Positions 27,001 through 36,084 of a DNA stretch of 64,000 bases are shown here, in pieces. The notes beneath the pieces are model-generated. The model had not been told where the DNA came from and made no database searches. It was given only the letters and a program-made list of their open reading frames with translations. Position numbers and translations under genes: made by a program. Source of the DNA: Acidobacteriaceae bacterium (GTDB lineage: Bacteria > Acidobacteriota > Terriglobia > Bryobacterales > Bryobacteraceae); the NCBI GenBank assembly GCA_019240405.1, contig JAFAYL010000020.1, forward strand, positions 124,001 to 188,000, in the 5' to 3' direction. Every line of letters starts with the position of its first letter. The stretch's first letter is position 1.

Positions 27001-27784
27001 AGTGGGATGCCCGCCCGATGGCGTGCCCGTCTTTTCAAACATATTCGCTGAAGATACAATCGCGAACTCGAACTATAACTCACTGCAAGTAAGCGCCGAA
27101 AAACGGCTCTCCAGGGGGTTACAATTCCAGGCAGCCTTTACATGGAGTAAGTCGATAGACAACGCCTCAAGCTTCGAAAATGAGCTGAATCCTTTGAATT
27201 ACAGGCTGAGCAGGTCGTTATCTTATTTCGATGCTCCCTACCGTTTCGTACTGAGTTATTTTTATCAATTTCCGACGTTACCGGTCCGCGGAATCATTGA
27301 TAAGCTCTTGAATGGCTTGGAAAGCTCGGGAATCTTGACATTTCAAACTGGATTTCCAGTGGCTATTCAAGATTCGAGCGACAACGAGCTTGAGAGCAGC
27401 GTTTTCTTTCAGTCCGCAGGCGAGCCGGACAGAGTTGCTCCGTTCCACGGCCTCAACCCCCGAAATCCTCTCAATTTGGCTTTTGACGTTAATGCGTTTC
27501 AGCAGCCCACCTCACTCGGGATTTTTGGAAACTCCTCGCGAACTGTTTGCTGCGGCCCCGGAATTAACAACTTCGATTTCAGCATGCTGAAGGACACGCG
27601 GCTGTCTGAGCGGTCAAGTCTGGAGTTTCGCGCAGAATTCTTCAATATTGCGAATCACGCGCAATTCAGCACAGTAGATGGCAACATTTCGGATGGATAC
27701 CCGCAGAATGGCGGAACGTTCGGGAAGGTCATTCGGGCGCGTGATCCCCGCATCGTTCAGTTCGCCTTGAAATTGCTTTTCTAA
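24002..27784 (+). CDS. Oar-like TonB-dependent outer-membrane receptor with carboxypeptidase-regulatory domain
   Basis: The protein has about 1260 residues. A Sec signal peptide (SSFLLVAFAAMAPLGGIAQ) is followed by a CarboxypepD_reg-like beta-sandwich at ~28-110 (GDIRGVVKDPSGAVVVGAQV). A plug domain at ~120-240 contains NGGRGRANNYNVNGGDAND and VVNVVTKGGTNEFHG, and a long beta-barrel ends in the aromatic FALKLLF. This architecture is abundant in Acidobacteriota and probably imports large substrates across the outer membrane with TonB energy. The substrate is unknown. It follows a good promoter and is divergent from the aminotransferase operon. Confidence 0.92.
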   Translation: MSHFNSRISSFLLVAFAAMAPLGGIAQTTGDIRGVVKDPSGAVVVGAQVTATMTSEGIERRAMSDSTGQFTIPTVPVGTYVVHVSSRGFKTFEQKNVTVDIGHVAEVDVLLELGQSTQVVTAEAATPLVETTSTQLGAVMNSTSVVNLPLPTRDTYQLLQLQPGVQSQQGYDLFAGSEEAGAVSVNGGRGRANNYNVNGGDANDQFLNSPAIQPVPDAVEEFRVLTNTFDAEYGRNSGSVVNVVTKGGTNEFHGDIYEFFRNTDLDARGFFDTVRPKFNQNQFGGTLGGPIVKNRTFFFVSAEARVVRQGISSDLVTVPTIAERSGDFSADSPFASSCVTVNTPTGRQLVCPSLKDANLASVLSARPGCASAIAAEGGAPLVAGTPWYQIFPNNKIPVPCFDPTALDLMNEFIPLPNVGSSELQTVPVRDDNAVQWTTRVDHRFNDRHQLNAYVYYNDDANAQPFARFQAAGANVPGFGSVYDERYQQYNLTETWTPNATTVNEAHFTYFREGQLGYNHPERTNLVQNSCKSVPAQFCFSDPSNPDLGIHPGLPANREGVPYISVSGGFSIGNDSEGELPQIGNSFSWTDNLSKVVGNHSLKFGVDVRRMCFDQTLYYNVNGLYTFTSGGTNDVGASDLFPDYLLGLPNSYSEGSAQAEHVRSSAVYLFAQDSWKIRSNFTLNYGLRWELDTPLMDIGRRVQTYRPGQETTVYPCQLNPTNPLVSTFGTTDCSPGSAGQSVNPLGLVFPGDKDVPAGLTNTYYKAFAPRIGLAYSPSADSGWRHKLFGSQGATSIRMGWGIFYNPVEQLVLEQFSAEPPFGGSSSFSNPLFNTPFEGQNGTINPNPFNGILDPKRGQSVDWSRFRPILLFGEFQPNLRTQYAEQYNFTIQRQFPGQVLFQVGYVGSQGHRLLASHDLDYGNAQTCLDLQAISVAANDPSLACGPFYSDSAFTIAAGEIPSGFVLHLPYGPQPTVTGPNPTPVTLVGLRKYSSPFCNPLTGVGCPPDGVPVFSNIFAEDTIANSNYNSLQVSAEKRLSRGLQFQAAFTWSKSIDNASSFENELNPLNYRLSRSLSYFDAPYRFVLSYFYQFPTLPVRGIIDKLLNGLESSGILTFQTGFPVAIQDSSDNELESSVFFQSAGEPDRVAPFHGLNPRNPLNLAFDVNAFQQPTSLGIFGNSSRTVCCGPGINNFDFSMLKDTRLSERSSLEFRAEFFNIANHAQFSTVDGNISDGYPQNGGTFGKVIRARDPRIVQFALKLLF

Positions 27785-27854
27785 CTCACGACGTCGGCCC
27801 AGCCGGCGTTCTTCGCGAAACCAGCGCCTGACAAAAGCGCTATAAACTCACGAT

Positions 27855-30404
27855 ATGTCCCTTTCGACCGCGAATCGGATTGGGCCGTACGAAATCATCG
27901 CGCTCATTGGCGCCGGCGGAATGGGTGAGGTCTACCGCGCACGGGACACCCGTCTGAATCGCGATGTGGCCATCAAGATTTTGCCTCAATCCTTTGCGAC
28001 TGATCCTGAGCGCCTGCGCAGATTCCAGCTAGAGGCGGAGTCTACAGGAGCACTGAACCATCCGAACGTACTCGCGATTTACGATGTGGGCACTTATGAG
28101 GGCACGCCTTATCTTGTATCGGAGCTGCTCGAGGGTGAATCACTGAGAGAGCGTTTGAATCGTGGAAAACTAAGTGTAAGCCGAGCGCTCGATTACGCGT
28201 GTCAAATCGCCGCGGGTTTAGCGGCTGCACACGTAAAGGGCATCACGCATCGCGACGTGAAACCGGGAAATATCTATATCGCGAAAGACGGGCGCGTAAA
28301 GCTTCTTGACTTTGGATTGGCAAAACTGATCAGCGTTAAATCACTTGATAACAGCGAAACGGTTACCGCAACCAGCGAAGGCCAGGTGGTCGGGACGGCA
28401 GCCTATATGTCTCCCGAACAAGTGCGCGGGTTGCCAATCGACCAGCGCTCCGATATCTTCGGCTTCGGCTGCGTGCTCTACGAAATGCTCGCCGGCAAAC
28501 GGCCTTTTCAGGGCAGTACTAGCGCAGACCTGATGAGCGCCATTTTGCGGGATGAGCCTGATTGGGAAGCCATCTCTTCACCCGGGCTGCAGCGAGTTGT
28601 CGCTCACTGCCTAGAGAAGAGTCCTGAACAACGCTTTCAATCCGCGCAAGACATCGCCTTTGATCTCGACAGCATCAGCCACCAGGAAAGCGGATCCGCT
28701 TCAGGCGCGCTAGGCGGATTACGAATCGTGCCGCGGCGCAGAAGAGAAAAGGTAGTGCCTTGGTCAATCGCGCTTATTGCCTCGCTCGCATGTATTGGGT
28801 TTGCGTATCTGGCATTTCGCCCCACGCCCCTCAAGAGCTTTCACAGACTAACATTCAGGCGCGGAATCATTCACGCGGCCCGCTTCACGCCGGACGGGAA
28901 TGGCGTCGTTTATAGCGCGAAATGGGAGGACGAACCGAGCGAGATATTTAATGCCCGGCTGGATACTCCGGGCTCGCGCGCACTCGGATTCCCTGGCTCG
29001 ATACTGCGTTCGATCTCTTCCGGCGGGGAGCTTGCGTTAGCTCAAAACTGGCGTGTCGTTACGAACGGTTATGCGGTGGCCGGTTTGCTTGCGCTCGCTC
29101 CATTTTCCGGCGGCTCGCCGCGATTAATCGAGGACAACATCGATTTCGCCGAGTGGTCTCCTGACGGAAAGGAACTGGCGGTAGTGCGCGAGAGTGCGCT
29201 TGGTACGCAACTCGAATTCCCGGAGGGAAACATTCTTTACAAAACCGCCGGCTACATTTCCGAGCCGCGAATCTCCCCTGACGGCTCTCGAATTGCATTC
29301 CTCGATCACCCGTTGGCCGATGATGATGGCGGCGCCGTGGGGTTGGTCGACCGGTCTGGCCACAAGAAAACGCTGACAGAGAAATACGTTGCGGCGCAAG
29401 GATTGGCGTGGTCTCCTAACGGCAGTGAGATTTGGTTCACGGCGGCGAAGGCTGGTGTCCGATTCGACCTTCACGCCGTCTCCCTGCGAGGACGTGAACG
29501 GATACTGCTTAGCACGCCGGCGAGCATTGTTTTGCAGGATGTATCTAGAAGCGGCCGGGCGCTCATCACAAATGAAGAGGAACGCATTAAGCTTTTGTTC
29601 CACGGAGCGGCGGATCATGGTGAACGCGAGCTTTCCTGGCTTGATTGGTCGTTATTATCCAGTCTTTCACCTGATGGAAGATATGTCGCGTTCAGCGAAT
29701 CGGGCGAAGGCGCCGGAGCGGTAGGACTCGCTTATCTTAGAGAAACAAGTGGCGCGCCAGCGGTGCTGCTCGGCGACGGATCGGATCCAATCTTGTCCCA
29801 GGATGGACGGTCAGTCGCGGTTATCGATGGCGATTCGTCTGGAATTACTATCTATCCGGTCGGCCCTGGGCAGGCCAAGCGCCTCGCGCTTCCAGGTTAC
29901 ACGCTTGTTCTTGCAGGCTTAATGCCGGACGGCAAACGAATTTGGTTCAATGGCAGCGAGCGGTCGCATGGACGCAGGTATTATATTGCGGACCTCGAAA
30001 ACGCGAAGGCTCGGCCGGTCACTGCCGAAGGTGTGCGAAGCCTTCCCCCGGGACTCGTCTTGAATGGAAAGTATCTTGTGGGGACTACGAGCGGAAAGCT
30101 TTGTCTCTATCCGGTGAAGGGAGGCGATCCCGAAATCCCACCTGGGATTCGCGAAGGGGAGCGAGTTGCCGGATGGAGTTCTGACGGAAGCGCGTTGCTG
30201 GTGTATTCCCGGAATGAGTTTCCGTACAAAGTTTACCGGCTGGATCCGAACGGTAAGCGCGACTTATTGCTCGGAGTCACCCCCACTGATCGCGCAGGCC
30301 TCGCCGGAGGGGGTACGATCCGAGTTACACCGGACGGTAAAAGTTACGCCTACTCGGTTAGTCAAGGGCTTTCAGAGCTGCAGTTAGTAGAAGGCCTTAA
30401 ATAG
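27855..30404 (+). CDS. Membrane Ser/Thr protein kinase with C-terminal PD40 beta-propeller
   Basis: This 849-residue PknB-type kinase has a glycine loop IGAGGMGEVYRA (18-29), Lys41 in VAIKIL, catalytic loop HRDVKPGN (His132-Asp134) and DFG at 152-154. All are intact, so it should be active. One membrane span lies at ~300-320. The ~520-residue remainder is a PD40/TolB-like propeller homologous along its length to the winged-helix sensor at 331-2460 (compare FTPDGNGVVYSAKW with FTPDGGNVIYGAQW). The kinase would face the cytoplasm and the propeller the periplasm. It lies 70 bp after the TonB receptor and ends by overlapping the convergent glycosyltransferase by 8 bp. Confidence 0.92.
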   Translation: MSLSTANRIGPYEIIALIGAGGMGEVYRARDTRLNRDVAIKILPQSFATDPERLRRFQLEAESTGALNHPNVLAIYDVGTYEGTPYLVSELLEGESLRERLNRGKLSVSRALDYACQIAAGLAAAHVKGITHRDVKPGNIYIAKDGRVKLLDFGLAKLISVKSLDNSETVTATSEGQVVGTAAYMSPEQVRGLPIDQRSDIFGFGCVLYEMLAGKRPFQGSTSADLMSAILRDEPDWEAISSPGLQRVVAHCLEKSPEQRFQSAQDIAFDLDSISHQESGSASGALGGLRIVPRRRREKVVPWSIALIASLACIGFAYLAFRPTPLKSFHRLTFRRGIIHAARFTPDGNGVVYSAKWEDEPSEIFNARLDTPGSRALGFPGSILRSISSGGELALAQNWRVVTNGYAVAGLLALAPFSGGSPRLIEDNIDFAEWSPDGKELAVVRESALGTQLEFPEGNILYKTAGYISEPRISPDGSRIAFLDHPLADDDGGAVGLVDRSGHKKTLTEKYVAAQGLAWSPNGSEIWFTAAKAGVRFDLHAVSLRGRERILLSTPASIVLQDVSRSGRALITNEEERIKLLFHGAADHGERELSWLDWSLLSSLSPDGRYVAFSESGEGAGAVGLAYLRETSGAPAVLLGDGSDPILSQDGRSVAVIDGDSSGITIYPVGPGQAKRLALPGYTLVLAGLMPDGKRIWFNGSERSHGRRYYIADLENAKARPVTAEGVRSLPPGLVLNGKYLVGTTSGKLCLYPVKGGDPEIPPGIREGERVAGWSSDGSALLVYSRNEFPYKVYRLDPNGKRDLLLGVTPTDRAGLAGGGTIRVTPDGKSYAYSVSQGLSELQLVEGLK

Positions 30405-32700
30405 AATCTGATTTCTTTCTTAAAGAAAAGTCTTCGTCATTGCGAGTCAAATTGGGGTTGTAATACGGATCGGCTGCGATGATGACTCCCCACTTAGAAC
30501 GCATTGCGGCGACTTCCTGGGGGTGTGGAATTAGGTCCTTTGGGGTTTTCGAAAATGCCTCGAAATGGTAGAGCAACGCGTGCGGCGTATAAAGCACGCG
30601 ATAACCGCGGCTCCCAATCTTCAGACACAGATCAATGTCGTTAAAAGCGACCGCGAACTCCGTTTCATCGAACCCGCCTACCTCCCAAAATGTTTGTGCC
30701 TTTGTCGCTAGGCAGGCGCCCGTTACTGCGCTTACATTACGGATTACGTCTGGAAAATCGAAGTAATGTTGGGTATCACCATTGAGACCTTTGAATGCGT
30801 GTCCGCAATTATCGTAAAGACCCATCACCACTCCGGCGTGTTGGATGCGCCGGTCCGGATAGAGAAGTTTCGCGCCGACCGCCCCCACTTCCGGTCGCAC
30901 AACAAGCTCCAGCATTGCTTCGAGCCAATCCGGCTCGATCACGGAAGTATCGTCGTTGAGAAACAGCAACACCGCTGAATCGCAATGACGGGCAGCAGTG
31001 TTGTTGATTAATGAATAATTGAACGGCTTGTTGCGCCAGTCTATGTAACGCACTCCGTGCGGTCCACCTGAAAAGTCTTTCACAACCTTCTCGATAGTGT
31101 TGTGCTTGGAATTGTCCATCACGACCACTTCGTAAATCGGGTAAACCGTTTTGCTAAGCAGACTCGAAAGGTTTGTCCGCAGCGCATCAACCCTTCCACC
31201 GGCGGCGATGATGATACTGACGCGCGTGTCCGGCGGGACAGCATACCGGATCCTCCACCGGCCGACGAACTTTCCTGGTTCCACTTTCATCCGATCGCTA
31301 GCTCGCTCGCAATACCGTGCGAGTGCTTGCCCGGCCGCATCGAGGGCATACTGTTTGTACTCGATCGCAGTTGCCGTCGAACCCTCAATCGCTCGCCAGT
31401 GATACAAGACTCTTGGGATATGCTCGATCTTGGCGGCTCGCTCCACTGCTTTGAGAATGAGGTCGTAATCTTGGGCCCCGTCACTCGCGGGATCAAACGA
31501 TCCAATCTTCTGAAGCAGATCCTTCCGCAAAGTGAGTAAGTGAGTTATGTAGTTCTCCGACAGAAGCAGGTCTGGCGACCAATCCGGCTTTAAGAAAGGT
31601 TCGTATCGGTTGCCTCGTTCATCGATCTTGTCGCTATCGCTGTATAGAAGATCCGCTTCAGGGCAACGGTCCAGAGCCTCGCAAATGTATGCGAGCGCGT
31701 TAGGCGCAAGAGTGTCATCGTGATCGAGGAAGCAAACGTAATCGCCGGTCGTCATCTCGAGCGCTGAATTGGACGCCCTAGAAATGCCACCCCGCTCGCT
31801 GCGAAATTCTAGTTTGATCCTGCGGTCGCCTGCTGCGAAATCTTCGAGAATGCTCTTCACCTCCGCGCACGAAGAGTAATCGTCAGCGATACAGAGCTCC
31901 CAATTGTCGTAGGTCTGATCAATAACCGATTGAATGGCCGCGCTCAAGTCCGGCGGATTCGTCTTATAAACCGGCATCACGATGCTGATGAGTGGCCTGC
32001 GTTCAAGCGAAGGCAACTTTAACCGGATCAACTCCTTACCCGGTTGCTCGATCTCCTGAATCCATCGCTCGTAATCGGAAGCAAATCCTCTCTCGTGATC
32101 GATTCGAACACTTGTCTTCGTATGGTTAACGGCTTTCCCATTCGAGATCAGCCGGATGGTAATCGGATACCGGCCATTCGGCAATTGGAGAGAATCAAAA
32201 TCAATCGAGAAACCAGAACGGCCGGTGCAATCGAGCTCCGGATGGGATCTTTTCACGTCAGGTCGCGGCACGTTTGGAGATGTTTCGATTAAGGGCAGGC
32301 TGGGAATATCGACCTGAACGGAATCCACTCCGTCGGGAGCAAGGCACCAACCGGAGATTCTGATCTTCCCGCTACGAGGCGTCGAGTCTCTGGGCTCAGG
32401 CTGATCGCATACGAGATACGACCCGTTGCGAACCAAGACCTGTTCAGCGCCGGATCTGAAAGGTACTAATTTTCCAATGAGGCGGCCTGCGGCGCGTAGC
32501 GTCCGCCACGTCCGTCCGGTTAGCAGTTCCATGAGAATGCGGTCCAGGCGCGCAATCGAAGATTGTTGAACCGAGAGCTGCGTTTCGTGGCGCTCAATCA
32601 AGCTCACAAGAGATCTGACGTGTCGCCGCGCTGTTTTGAGCTCGGATCGAAGCTCTTCGATTGCTCGTTGCGCTGCTTCGAGCGCCTCCCGCTGATCCAT
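30397..32700 (-). CDS. Two-domain GT2 glycosyltransferase with N-terminal coiled coil
   Basis: A 767-residue protein. Residues ~1-55 are a predicted coiled coil and ~90-200 a beta-rich domain. Two GT-A glycosyltransferase-2 domains follow: the first around 235-420 (ISIVMPVYKTNPPDL, DxD-like CFLDHDDT) and the second around 495-745 (VSIIIAAGGRVDAL, DxD-like FLNDDTSV). Such tandem enzymes build surface polysaccharides such as O-antigen or capsule. It is divergent from an ABC-2 exporter permease with a 70-bp gap and shares its function with the GT2 protein at 33581. Confidence 0.88.
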   Translation of the reverse strand: MDQREALEAAQRAIEELRSELKTARRHVRSLVSLIERHETQLSVQQSSIARLDRILMELLTGRTWRTLRAAGRLIGKLVPFRSGAEQVLVRNGSYLVCDQPEPRDSTPRSGKIRISGWCLAPDGVDSVQVDIPSLPLIETSPNVPRPDVKRSHPELDCTGRSGFSIDFDSLQLPNGRYPITIRLISNGKAVNHTKTSVRIDHERGFASDYERWIQEIEQPGKELIRLKLPSLERRPLISIVMPVYKTNPPDLSAAIQSVIDQTYDNWELCIADDYSSCAEVKSILEDFAAGDRRIKLEFRSERGGISRASNSALEMTTGDYVCFLDHDDTLAPNALAYICEALDRCPEADLLYSDSDKIDERGNRYEPFLKPDWSPDLLLSENYITHLLTLRKDLLQKIGSFDPASDGAQDYDLILKAVERAAKIEHIPRVLYHWRAIEGSTATAIEYKQYALDAAGQALARYCERASDRMKVEPGKFVGRWRIRYAVPPDTRVSIIIAAGGRVDALRTNLSSLLSKTVYPIYEVVVMDNSKHNTIEKVVKDFSGGPHGVRYIDWRNKPFNYSLINNTAARHCDSAVLLFLNDDTSVIEPDWLEAMLELVVRPEVGAVGAKLLYPDRRIQHAGVVMGLYDNCGHAFKGLNGDTQHYFDFPDVIRNVSAVTGACLATKAQTFWEVGGFDETEFAVAFNDIDLCLKIGSRGYRVLYTPHALLYHFEAFSKTPKDLIPHPQEVAAMRSKWGVIIAADPYYNPNLTRNDEDFSLRKKSDSI

Positions 32701-32770
32701 GTTCTTCTAGTTGATAATAAGCGCTGCATCCCTCCCGCGGTTTGCGAAGCTAGGGAGGAGACCAGAACGA

Positions 32771-33577
32771 ATGCGCCAGCGTATTGCCCACTACCGCACG
32801 CTCCTCGATTTATTAAGCATGCTGCTCATTCGAGATCTAGATGCGCGTTACAAGGGCTCTTTGCTCGGTAAACTCTGGCCGCTAGTAACCCAGGCGTCTC
32901 AAATTGCGCTCTATACGTACGTGTTTGGAGTGATCCTCCGGGTTCGGGTGAATATCGAAGGTCTGCCAAATACCAAACTCGCATTCGGCATTTGGCTGTT
33001 CGCAGGCTTGCTCCCATGGCTTGCGTTTACCGGAGGCTTGGGCCAAGCAACTACTTCGGTGATCGGGCAGCCTAATTTAGTGAAGAAGGTAGTTTTCCCG
33101 TTATCGCTGCTCCCGATTGTTCCCGTTCTTTCGAGCCTGGTCGAGAGCTGTTTCGGGTTAGTGCCGCTGGTTGCACTATTTGCATTGGTAACTCATCAGC
33201 TGCATCCAACGATTCTCCTGTTACCGTTTGTCTGGGCCGTGCAGATTCTTTTCACGTTAGGATTCGGCTACATAATCTCAGGATTAACAGTTTATCTCCG
33301 AGACATTCCTCAGACCATTGGAATCATCCTCAACGTCTGGTTCTATTTAACGCCGATTGTGTATCCGCGCTCAGCGGTCCCGCCAGCTCTTCGCTCCTTT
33401 GTGTTCTCCATAAACCCGTTTGCCGGATTTGTCGATGCATACCGCGGCCTGATTCTGATCGGGCGCTTTGATGAGTGGCACGAGTTTTCAATGACGGTTG
33501 TTTTCTCAATGGTTGTTTTTACGCTGGGCTTCTCGTTATACCGCCGGCTCACCCCTGCTTTCGCCGACGTTCTATAG
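32771..33577 (+). CDS. ABC-2 type polysaccharide export permease (Wzm/TagG-like)
   Basis: A 268-residue integral membrane protein with six spans. The N-terminal LLIRDLDARYKGSLLGKLWP motif is the hallmark of O-antigen/teichoic-acid export permeases. The start ATG at 32771 is chosen because GGGAGGAG lies at 32754-32761; the longer frame from 32711 begins with TTG and no ribosome binding site. Export needs an ATPase partner (Wzt/TagH), but none lies next to it in this window, which is unusual. It is followed 3 nt later by a glycosyltransferase. Confidence 0.9.
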   Translation: MRQRIAHYRTLLDLLSMLLIRDLDARYKGSLLGKLWPLVTQASQIALYTYVFGVILRVRVNIEGLPNTKLAFGIWLFAGLLPWLAFTGGLGQATTSVIGQPNLVKKVVFPLSLLPIVPVLSSLVESCFGLVPLVALFALVTHQLHPTILLLPFVWAVQILFTLGFGYIISGLTVYLRDIPQTIGIILNVWFYLTPIVYPRSAVPPALRSFVFSINPFAGFVDAYRGLILIGRFDEWHEFSMTVVFSMVVFTLGFSLYRRLTPAFADVL

Positions 33578-33580
33578 CAG

Positions 33581-35281
33581 ATGCAGAATCTTGTCCCCAC
33601 AACGCCTTTCATCCCAGGCTGGCGGCGGTTGCGACAGGGCATCCCAGGTTTCATCAAAGGCGTCCTCAGACGGCAATCCGAAATCCTATTGCCGAACCGT
33701 GATGCGCGTGGATATCAAGCCTGGATCACTGAGCGCCTGAACAAACGCGAGCTTCTCTACACGGAGGCTCCTGAACCGGGACTGCTGTCGGTACTGACGC
33801 CCGTTTGGGACGGAAGCCCGGTCCGGTATATCAAGACACTCGCTGAGTCAATTGTTGCCCAGAATCCACGCAGCGCTTGTGAATGGGTGATCTTAGACAA
33901 CGGTTGTACTAATCCCAAGTTACTTTCATTTCTAAGTAATCTTAGTCGGCGCAATTGGATTCGAGTATTTCGTCTCGACAGTAACGTTGGAATAGTGCGA
34001 GGGCTTCGCTATTGTCTAGAACGCGCCACGTCTCGTTATGTGCTACCGGTCGATGCGGACGATTACTTGTATCCCGATGCACTCCGCGTAATTGCGACGT
34101 CGCTAGCACACGAGAAGTATCCGGCCTTGCTTTACACGGATGAGGATAAAGTAATCGAAACCCGATTTTTTCAGCCGTATCTGAAACCTGACTGGGATCC
34201 AGTTCTCGCGTTGAACTCGGCATATATCGCGCATTTGGGCATTGTCGATCGCGAGAAAGCCATTGAGCTAGCTGCGTATACTGACCCAAGTACTGAAGGC
34301 AGTCCGGACTGGGACGTTTTTATCCGGTTCCTTATCGCGGGCCACACTCCTGTTCATATTCCCGAAGTACTGTATAGCTGGCGAGCGCACGCCCACTCAA
34401 CGGCGGATGACGCGGCATACAAGCCATATGTTCACTCCTCTCAAAAAGCGGTGCTGCGGCGATTCTTGGAGGCGCAGCCCAATCCGGAACGTTTTACTGT
34501 CGAGTACAGCCCGCTATTAGGTGGTGCTGCCCATTGGTACTTTCGCCGGAAACATATCGACCCCCGGCCTTTCACCTCAGTTATCTTGCTGAACAACTCG
34601 ATGACTACTGACGGTGAGTCTCGGGTCCAAGATGACTACCCACCTGAGCGAATTGTTCGCTCCAGCCTCAACGCCGCGCCAAAGTCTCTTCTACCCATCG
34701 CTCTCGAGATGGCAAAATCGGAGGGATTTATACAGTTGATAGGCGGCGATGTAGAAATAGACTCGGATGCAAGTAGCCGTGAATGGGCGTGGGAAGCGCT
34801 CGCGCTATTCGAGCTCCATCCTGAAACTGTAACGATTGGGGGCCGAATCCGAAATCGAAAGGGAATCATCACGGAAGGCGGCTTACATTTCGGGTATGAG
34901 GGGACGTGTGGATGTCCAAATCGCGGCAGATCGTTTCTTGATCCCGGCTACTTCACTCAGATGTGGAAGCAGCGTTCCGTAAGTGCGGTATCTACTCAGT
35001 TCGCAATTATCAGAGCGAGCTTTTTCGTGGAACTTGTAGAGGGTTTATCTAACCAAGCTTCGTTCGCCTTCTTGGGAGCGTGGGCAGGCGCTCACGCCAT
35101 GCGAACGGGAAAGAGAGTTGTATATTCGCCCTTTCTCAGCGGCATGTCAGATCTTGAGTGGAGCTCACTCGTTCTCCCTTCCGAAGAACAATTATTTGTT
35201 GAAATGAATCGGGATCTCATTCCCGACAGGCGATACTATTCGCGGCATTTGTCGCTCGAAAAGCCTTTCGCTCTGGCCTGA
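33581..35281 (+). CDS. GT2-family glycosyltransferase with a degenerate second domain
   Basis: A 566-residue protein. The first GT-A domain spans ~65-255 (LSVLTPVWDGSPVRY, DxD-like LPVDADDYLYPDAL, then LLYTDEDKV). The second half (~320-560) resembles the second domain of the glycosyltransferase at 30397 in layout but has no DxD-type motif, so it may be non-catalytic. It follows the export permease by 3 nt and probably shares its transcript and its polysaccharide pathway. Confidence 0.85.
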   Translation: MQNLVPTTPFIPGWRRLRQGIPGFIKGVLRRQSEILLPNRDARGYQAWITERLNKRELLYTEAPEPGLLSVLTPVWDGSPVRYIKTLAESIVAQNPRSACEWVILDNGCTNPKLLSFLSNLSRRNWIRVFRLDSNVGIVRGLRYCLERATSRYVLPVDADDYLYPDALRVIATSLAHEKYPALLYTDEDKVIETRFFQPYLKPDWDPVLALNSAYIAHLGIVDREKAIELAAYTDPSTEGSPDWDVFIRFLIAGHTPVHIPEVLYSWRAHAHSTADDAAYKPYVHSSQKAVLRRFLEAQPNPERFTVEYSPLLGGAAHWYFRRKHIDPRPFTSVILLNNSMTTDGESRVQDDYPPERIVRSSLNAAPKSLLPIALEMAKSEGFIQLIGGDVEIDSDASSREWAWEALALFELHPETVTIGGRIRNRKGIITEGGLHFGYEGTCGCPNRGRSFLDPGYFTQMWKQRSVSAVSTQFAIIRASFFVELVEGLSNQASFAFLGAWAGAHAMRTGKRVVYSPFLSGMSDLEWSSLVLPSEEQLFVEMNRDLIPDRRYYSRHLSLEKPFALA

Positions 35282-35309
35282 ACCCGCCGATCTCGCATTA
35301 AACTAAGTT

Positions 35310-36059
35310 TTGCCTCGCAAGCTGGGCCAGCATTTCCTCGTTCGTGATTCGATTCTCCAAACTCTGGCGGTCGCGCTCTGCGGAGATCATGCTCCCCGGG
35401 TGATTGAGATTGGAGCGGGTCGGGGCGCACTTACCAGGCATCTCTTGCCGCGCACCAATGAGTTACACGCAATCGAGTTGGATGGCTCGCTCGCAAGCTA
35501 CCTCGAATCGAGGTTTGTCACTGAACCTAAACTGCGTGTCCACCGTGCTGATGTCCTTTCAATTAACCTGGCACAATGGGGGCCCGCTGTAATCGCCGGC
35601 AATTTGCCGTACTACATCACGTCGCCCATCATTCATCGCTTTCTTCGACTTGATGACCGATTTCCGGTTGCCGTATTCCTGATGCAATCGGAAGTGGCGG
35701 ATCGAGTGCTGGCTGCACCTAGCACCCACTCCTACGGTTACTTGACAGTGACCACCCGACTTATATGCAATGTCGAGCTTGTGTGCCGAGTTGCAGCTTC
35801 CGCATTTGTGCCGCCACCCAAAGTGGAGTCTTCCGCCGTGCGATTTCAGCGCAAAAGCGAGTTCCCGCCTGACATCGATGACCTGTTGACTTTCGTAAGC
35901 CGCTGTTTCGGGAAAAAGAGAAAAACGCTTCGTAACAATCTGCGACCCTTTTATGGAGCCGCAATTGAAACACTGCCGGAATCGCGGCTACGCGCCGAGC
36001 AGTTGACCGTCGACCAATTCATCGATTTACATCGCAGGCTTTCGGGATCGGAGAACTGA
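35310..36059 (+). CDS. rsmA: 16S rRNA dimethyladenosine transferase RsmA (KsgA)
   Basis: A 249-residue methyltransferase that dimethylates two adjacent adenosines near the 3' end of 16S rRNA using SAM. Features are the N-terminal KLGQHFL motif, the SAM loop VIEIGAGRGALTRHL and the catalytic NLPYYITSPI (motif IV). The C-terminal part has PPPKVESSAVRF and the KKRKTLRNNL helix typical of KsgA. The start is a TTG at 35310 with only a weak ribosome binding site; no upstream ATG fits. The protein is slightly short for the family. It is followed 25 nt later by gltX. Confidence 0.92.
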   Translation: MPRKLGQHFLVRDSILQTLAVALCGDHAPRVIEIGAGRGALTRHLLPRTNELHAIELDGSLASYLESRFVTEPKLRVHRADVLSINLAQWGPAVIAGNLPYYITSPIIHRFLRLDDRFPVAVFLMQSEVADRVLAAPSTHSYGYLTVTTRLICNVELVCRVAASAFVPPPKVESSAVRFQRKSEFPPDIDDLLTFVSRCFGKKRKTLRNNLRPFYGAAIETLPESRLRAEQLTVDQFIDLHRRLSGSEN

Positions 36060-36084
36060 TACGCTTCTGTACACTTGATACTTC

